From: DASWTL01 sp036402155 | GTDB taxonomy: Bacteria; Bacteroidota; Bacteroidia; Sphingobacteriales; Sphingobacteriaceae | Direction of reading: 5' to 3' | DNA: 9,429 bases | Assembly (NCBI GenBank): GCA_036402155.1 | Contig: DASWTL010000215.1 | Location: forward strand, 1 to 9,429 | Shown here: one piece after another, positions 5,358 to 9,429 of the stretch | Layout: the number at the start of each line of letters is the position of its first letter | How positions within the stretch are numbered: position 1 is the first letter of the stretch | Position numbers and translations under genes: made by a program | The notes under the pieces: model-generated | What the model saw: the letters and a program-made list of their open reading frames with translations, nothing else | Told to the model about the DNA's origin: nothing | The model's database searches: none

Positions 5358-7763
5358 TCAATTCCTCAACGTCTTCCCTTTAGTCAATATGGATTGTATT
5401 CTTTCCAGCGTTTTTTTCTCTCCGCAAAGCGATAGAAATGCCTCGCGCTCCAGATCAAGGAGATATTGCTCTGATACAAGTGTAGGTTGAGAGAGATCAC
5501 CGCCACACATTACATAGCCCAATTTTTCTGAGATCTTTTTGTCGTGCTCAGAGATATAACGTCCGGCGTACATGGAGTTTGCCCCTGCGTATACTATTCC
5601 TAATCCCTGTTTTCCCAGAACTTTGATGTCTTTACGCTGAACTGGTTTAGTATAACCGGCATCTGCAAGCTCTATAGCTTTCTCTTTGGCATCTGCTATT
5701 AGCCTGCTTCGGTTCATCGTGATTGAATATTTGTCTTTTTGCAGGTATCCCAATTCAAACGCTTCTTTGGCAGATGTAGACACTTTGGCCATTCCGATAG
5801 TCAGAAAGCGATCTTTCAGTACATTCTGCTCAATCTGGCCGTCTTTAAATTCATCTGAAGCACGCAGAGCAAATTCCTTCGTACCGCCTCCTCCAGGAAT
5901 CAACCCGACACCAAACTCTACCAACCCCATATAGGTTTCAGCATTTAACTGAACATGATCTGCATGGAGACAAAATTCACAGCCACCGCCAAGGGTAAGA
6001 TTATGTGGTGCAATAACCACAGGTATCGAAGAATACCGGATACGCATGGATGTTTTCTGGAACATCCTGACAGCCATATTTATTTCATCCCAGTCCTGCT
6101 CAATGGCCATCATGAATATCATGCCCACATTGGCTCCGGCTGAAAAATTTGCTCCGTCATTGCCAATTACCAATCCGCGAAAGTCATTTTCTGCAAGATC
6201 AATAGCTTTATTTATCCCCTGCATCACCTCACCGCCAATGGTATTCATTTTGGTATGAAATTCAAGATTTAAAATTCCATCGCCAAGATCGGTAATGGTA
6301 GTTCCGGAATTCTTCCAGACTGTTTTTGTGCTCCGGATATTATCAAGAATGATGAATGCATCTGTTCCAGGAACAGGTTTATATGATTTGGAAGGGATAT
6401 CGTAATAGTTTTTAACCCCGTTTTCAATTTTATAAAATGAAGTGTGTCCGGCAGCAAGCATTTCATGAACCCATGGAGCGACCTCATTACCCATGCCTTT
6501 CATAGCTTCAACCGTTTCAGCTACGCCTAATGCATCCCAAACTTCAAACGGACCAAGTTCCCAGCCAAAACCAGCCCGCATGGCATCATCAATACGGTAA
6601 AGTTCATCTGAAATTTCCGGGATCCGGTCTGATACATACTCAAACAACCCATAAAAAGAAACGCGGAAAAATTCAGCCGCCTTATCGGTTCCTTTTTCAT
6701 AAACTTTCATGCGCTTGCGCAGATCATCAATACCTTTTGTTGCCTCCAGTGTTGATGATTTAACTTTTTGCTGAGGCTTGTACTCCAGTGTTTTAAGGTC
6801 CAGTGCAAGTATTTCAGTTTTCCCTTCAGCGTCTTTAGTCTTTTTGTAGAACCCTTGTCCTGTTTTATCGCCAAGCCATTTATTCTCCTGCATTTTTTTT
6901 ACATACCCGGGAAGCTTAAACAACTCACGCGATTGATCATTGGGCAGATTTTGGTATAATCCGTTCGCTACGTTGATCATGGTATCCAGACCGACAATAT
7001 CGGTAGTTCTGAATGTTGCAGATTTTGGCCTTCCCAGGGCGGGACCGGTGAATTTATCCACCTCCTCTACCGTAAGATCCATTTTTTCAACCAGGTGCAG
7101 GAGAGACATAATACTGTAAACACCCACCCGGTTAGCAATAAATGCCGGTGTATCTTTACAAAGCACTGTGGTCTTACCCAGGAACTTATCGCCGTAGTTC
7201 ATCAGAAAATCAACAACCTCCGGTTTAGTCTCCTGAGTTGGAATTATTTCTAAAAGTCTTAAATACCTTGGAGGATTGAAAAAATGTGTGCCGCAGAAAT
7301 GAACTTTAAAGTCATCCGTCCTACCTTCGGCCAGCAAATGAATGGGGATACCTGATGTATTAGAAGTGATTACTGTTCCTGGTTTACGGTATTTTTCTAC
7401 CTGGTCATAAACTTGCTTTTTTATATCCAGCTTTTCAATAACCACTTCAATTGTCCAGTCGCATGAAGAAATATCTTTCATATTATCTTCAAAGTTTCCG
7501 GTTGTGATATTTGCCAACTGACCTTTGCTGAATAGTGGAGAAGGATTTGATTTAACAGCAGTCTCCAGAGCATTATTTACAATCCTGTTCCTGACGCCTT
7601 CATTTTCAAGTGTCAGCCCAAGACTTTGCTCTGCCGGAGTTAACTCATTTGGAACGATATCCAGAAGCAGTACTTCCAAACCAATATTAGCAAAATGGCA
7701 GGCAATGCGCGAGCCCATAATCCCTGAACCGAGTACGGCAACTTTCTTAATACTTCTTTTCAT
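5358..7763 (-). CDS. fadN: Bifunctional 3-hydroxyacyl-CoA dehydrogenase / enoyl-CoA hydratase (FadN type)
   Basis: This 801-residue enzyme carries out steps two and three of beta-oxidation: hydration of trans-2-enoyl-CoA, then NAD-dependent oxidation of the 3-hydroxyacyl-CoA. Domains in order: a Rossmann NAD-binding domain with GSGIMG (12-17); dehydrogenase catalytic residues Ser137, His160 (THFFNPP), Glu172 and Asn211 (IANR); a first C-terminal dehydrogenase domain (about 205-307); a second, degenerate one (about 360-420, with GFGWELGPFEVWDALG); then the hydratase/crotonase domain (about 490-690). In the hydratase, FSAGA (540-544) supplies the oxyanion hole and both catalytic glutamates are present (Glu596 in GGGCEF, Glu616 in MGLVEFGVG). 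Dehydrogenase-first is the reverse of E. coli FadB/FadJ and matches B. subtilis FadN (about 789 residues). It starts 21 bases after the MarR gene and is probably cotranscribed with it. No residue appears to be missing. Confidence 0.96.
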   Translation of the reverse strand: MKRSIKKVAVLGSGIMGSRIACHFANIGLEVLLLDIVPNELTPAEQSLGLTLENEGVRNRIVNNALETAVKSNPSPLFSKGQLANITTGNFEDNMKDISSCDWTIEVVIEKLDIKKQVYDQVEKYRKPGTVITSNTSGIPIHLLAEGRTDDFKVHFCGTHFFNPPRYLRLLEIIPTQETKPEVVDFLMNYGDKFLGKTTVLCKDTPAFIANRVGVYSIMSLLHLVEKMDLTVEEVDKFTGPALGRPKSATFRTTDIVGLDTMINVANGLYQNLPNDQSRELFKLPGYVKKMQENKWLGDKTGQGFYKKTKDAEGKTEILALDLKTLEYKPQQKVKSSTLEATKGIDDLRKRMKVYEKGTDKAAEFFRVSFYGLFEYVSDRIPEISDELYRIDDAMRAGFGWELGPFEVWDALGVAETVEAMKGMGNEVAPWVHEMLAAGHTSFYKIENGVKNYYDIPSKSYKPVPGTDAFIILDNIRSTKTVWKNSGTTITDLGDGILNLEFHTKMNTIGGEVMQGINKAIDLAENDFRGLVIGNDGANFSAGANVGMIFMMAIEQDWDEINMAVRMFQKTSMRIRYSSIPVVIAPHNLTLGGGCEFCLHADHVQLNAETYMGLVEFGVGLIPGGGGTKEFALRASDEFKDGQIEQNVLKDRFLTIGMAKVSTSAKEAFELGYLQKDKYSITMNRSRLIADAKEKAIELADAGYTKPVQRKDIKVLGKQGLGIVYAGANSMYAGRYISEHDKKISEKLGYVMCGGDLSQPTLVSEQYLLDLEREAFLSLCGEKKTLERIQSILTKGKTLRN

Positions 7764-7784
7764 TTCGGCTGAGTATTGACTATA

Positions 7785-8216
7785 TTATTCAGGCTTATAC
7801 ACTAATGCCAGTTGATTCACTTTATTGAGTGTCTCTATAAGCTGTTTACGATGAGCTTCAGATATCTGGCTGTTCAGATATTCATTGAATTTACGCACAA
7901 CATCCTTAGCCTGCTTACGCTTGACTTTCCCTGTTTCGGTTAGGAATATTTTAACCGACCGCTTATCATCCGGATCTGCTTCACGAAAAATAAGTCCCAA
8001 CTCTTCCATATTATTAAGCATACGAGACAAGCTTGTAGATTTAACACCCATTAAAGAAGCTATCTGCGAAACGGCTGTACCTTCTTCACGGATATTAATT
8101 AATGCATAACCAATTGCCTGAGTAATACCAAAACCCGTTGCAATCTGATTGTAAGTATTGGCTACTGATTGCCAAACTACTTTTAAAAAATAATCAATAG
8201 TGTCTTCTGACTTCAT
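7785..8216 (-). CDS. MarR-family transcriptional regulator, likely repressor of the beta-oxidation cluster
   Basis: This 143-residue protein has the usual MarR length and layout: N-terminal dimerisation helices (about 5-30), a winged helix-turn-helix in the middle, and C-terminal dimerisation helices (about 100-140). The helix-turn-helix covers about 47-78, with recognition-helix sequence KSTSLSRMLNNMEELGLI. The wing carries the conserved Asp-x-Arg pattern in DPDDKRSVKIFLTETGK (81-97). MarR proteins bind palindromic DNA as dimers and usually release it on binding a small ligand. As the first gene before fadN it probably controls the fad genes and itself, with a fatty acid or acyl-CoA as a plausible ligand. 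That role is inferred from position and from the 6-2-6 inverted repeat in its own promoter (8225-8238). B. subtilis uses a TetR-family regulator (FadR) for the equivalent operon. Confidence 0.93.
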   Translation of the reverse strand: MKSEDTIDYFLKVVWQSVANTYNQIATGFGITQAIGYALINIREEGTAVSQIASLMGVKSTSLSRMLNNMEELGLIFREADPDDKRSVKIFLTETGKVKRKQAKDVVRKFNEYLNSQISEAHRKQLIETLNKVNQLALVYKPE

Positions 8217-8224
8217 TCTAAATA

Positions 8225-8238
8225 CTATGCTTGCATAG
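8225..8238. promoter_or_regulatory. Putative MarR operator, perfect 6-2-6 inverted repeat
   Basis: CTATGC-TT-GCATAG is a perfect dyad lying directly downstream of the -7 box of the regulator gene, between promoter and start codon. A protein bound here would block transcription initiation. A related half-site, TTATGCAA, lies at 8262-8269 over the predicted -33 element. Size, symmetry and location fit MarR autoregulation. Binding is inferred. Confidence 0.6.
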
Positions 8239-8269
8239 CAAATTTATATAATCCAATTCGCTTATGCAA
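8239..8269 (-). promoter_or_regulatory. Promoter of the marR-fadN-fadA-fadE cluster (TTG, 20 bases, TAAATTTG)
   Basis: The minus strand has TTG at 8269-8267, a 20-base spacer and TAAATTTG at 8246-8239. This fits the Bacteroidota arrangement of a -33 TTG/TTTG element and a -7 TAnnTTTG element at about this spacing. The start codon follows 22 bases after the -7 box, leaving a leader of roughly 15-20 bases that contains the inverted repeat at 8225-8238. It is the only good promoter match seen between the synthetase gene and fadE. Confidence 0.65.
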
Positions 8270-8289
8270 CCTTTTACAACTGAACAAGG

Positions 8290-9429
8290 TTAACCAGGCT
8301 CTATCGCGGAATAAATTTTTTCAATATGGTCTTTATATTTTTCAAGTATTACTTTCCTTCTCAGACTTAATTTAGGAGTTAATTCACCCCCATCAATAGT
8401 CCACTCTGACGAAAGCAGCGTAAATTTCTTGACCTGTTCCCATCTGCCAAAACTTTCATTATACTTATTAATCTCTTTCTGATATTTCTCTACAACCACG
8501 TCCAGTTTTACTACTTCATATGTACTTGTAAACGGAATTTTATGGCGCGAGCACCACTCCCGCAACGCTTCAAAAGCAGGAACAATGAGCGCGGCCGGAA
8601 AGCGTTGGTTTTCACCAATTACCATAATGTGCTCAATAAAGATGGATTCTTTGAATTTGGTTTCCAATATCTGCGGAGCTACAAACTTGCCACCGGCAGT
8701 TTTAAACATCTCTTTCTTCCGGTCTGTAATCCGTAAAAAACCATCAGGCGTTAATTCACCAATATCTCCGGTATGCAAATATCCATCCACATCAATCACT
8801 TCGGCTGTAAGGTCGGGCCTCTTGTAATACCCCTTCATTACATTTGGTCCTTTACACAATATTTCCCCATCATCGGCAATCTTTACCTGTACATCTTTGA
8901 TTGGCTTACCCACGGTTGCAAATTTGATCTGGCCTTTATTCAATCCATTAACTGTTATAACGGGGGAAGTTTCGGTAAGTCCATAACCTTCAAGCACCGG
9001 AATTCGGGCTGCCCAGAATACGCGTGCCAGCCTGGGCTGTAAAGCGGCTCCACCAGAAACCACTGCTTTAATATTTCCGCCAAGCGCCTCACGCCATTTT
9101 TTAAATATCAGTTTATTGGCAATACTCAATTGAAACTCATACCACCATCCATTTGCTCCGTCTAACTCATATCGAAGTCCGAGATTTAATGCCCAGAAAA
9201 AAAGTTTCTTCTTTACGCCGGTAAGTTCAGAGCCTTTAGCAACAATACGGTCATATACTTTCTCCAGCAAGCGGGGAACGGTAGTAAATCCATCTGGCTT
9301 AACATCATTGATATCCGCAACGATGGTTTCCATACTTTCAGCGTAATAAACAGAAATGCCAAGGTAGAAATACATATAGATCACCATCCGCTCAAAAATG
9401 TGCGAGATCGGGAGGAAGCTTAATGCCTT
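8290..9429 (-). CDS. fadD: Long-chain fatty acyl-CoA synthetase (AMP-forming), C-terminal part, 5' end outside window
   Basis: The reading frame stays open to the right edge. The first residues in the window, LSFLPISHIFERM, are a conserved motif of long-chain acyl-CoA synthetases, so the internal Met at 9387 is not the start. The visible 379 residues form the second half of an ANL-superfamily adenylating enzyme: SGGAAL, EGYGLTETSP (about 147-156, adenine/AMP-binding), YLHTGDIGEL with the ribose-binding Asp (about 217-226), ITDRKKEMFKTAGGKFVAP at the hinge to the C-terminal domain (about 234-252), and a C-terminal region with GELTPKLSLRRK, holding a likely catalytic lysine. The enzyme joins a fatty acid to CoA using ATP, feeding the beta-oxidation enzymes downstream on the same strand. 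The eukaryotic-ACSL/FadD15-like form points to long-chain substrates. It ends 73 bases before the MarR gene, which has its own promoter, so cotranscription is possible but not required. Confidence 0.93.
   Translation of the reverse strand, partial: KALSFLPISHIFERMVIYMYFYLGISVYYAESMETIVADINDVKPDGFTTVPRLLEKVYDRIVAKGSELTGVKKKLFFWALNLGLRYELDGANGWWYEFQLSIANKLIFKKWREALGGNIKAVVSGGAALQPRLARVFWAARIPVLEGYGLTETSPVITVNGLNKGQIKFATVGKPIKDVQVKIADDGEILCKGPNVMKGYYKRPDLTAEVIDVDGYLHTGDIGELTPDGFLRITDRKKEMFKTAGGKFVAPQILETKFKESIFIEHIMVIGENQRFPAALIVPAFEALREWCSRHKIPFTSTYEVVKLDVVVEKYQKEINKYNESFGRWEQVKKFTLLSSEWTIDGGELTPKLSLRRKVILEKYKDHIEKIYSAIEPG

Noticed and set aside
8268..8291. Inverted repeat AACCTT / AAGGTT with a 12-base loop at the end of the synthetase gene, as a possible terminator.
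   Set aside because: The stem is only 6 bp with a large loop, it overlaps the stop codon, and no T-run follows on the minus strand. It also overlaps the -33 region of the marR promoter.
8290..9387. Taking the ATG at 9387 as the start of the synthetase.
   Set aside because: The frame continues upstream to the window edge and encodes the conserved LSFLPISHIFER motif, so the true start lies beyond the window.

Overview
The window reads as chromosomal DNA of a member of the Bacteroidota, most like the Chitinophagaceae or Sphingobacteriales. The evidence is the TAnnTTTG-type promoter boxes, the lack of clear Shine-Dalgarno sequences, FKBP-type lipoproteins with a lipobox followed by charged residues, and a stray four-helix-bundle (S23/Avd-like) gene. 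The DNA is AT-rich, more so between genes. The placement is inferred from these traits and not from any database comparison.

Layout, left to right. Positions 1-192 (+) hold the C-terminal end of a DNA photolyase. It converges, across a 7-base gap, on two minus-strand FKBP-type peptidyl-prolyl isomerase lipoprotein genes (200-1120, two FKBP domains; 1129-1659, one domain). These appear to form their own transcription unit, with a promoter box just upstream of 1659. From 8216 down to 1749 lies a minus-strand fatty-acid beta-oxidation cluster: a MarR-family regulator (7785-8216), the bifunctional 3-hydroxyacyl-CoA dehydrogenase/enoyl-CoA hydratase FadN (5358-7763), a small four-helix-bundle gene (4938-5297), the thiolase FadA (3654-4829) and the long acyl-CoA dehydrogenase FadE (1749-3536). 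A long-chain fatty acyl-CoA synthetase (8290-9429, running off the right edge) lies upstream on the same strand.

Together the genes cover fatty-acid activation (synthetase), first oxidation (FadE), hydration and second oxidation (FadN) and thiolytic cleavage (FadA). The fadN-fadA-fadE order, FadN's dehydrogenase-first domain order and FadE's length of about 595 residues all match the Bacillus subtilis fadNAE operon. Here a MarR regulator leads the cluster, and its promoter carries a perfect 6-2-6 inverted repeat directly after the -7 box, a likely autoregulatory operator.

The enzymes are conventional, with key catalytic residues in place. The least ordinary part is the four-helix-bundle gene between fadN and fadA. 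It is bracketed by imperfect 17-base inverted repeats (15 of 17 identical) made of iterated TATTGCG/TATTGAG-like units, which suggests a small inserted element. I see no rRNA, tRNA, CRISPR array, phage gene or transposase.
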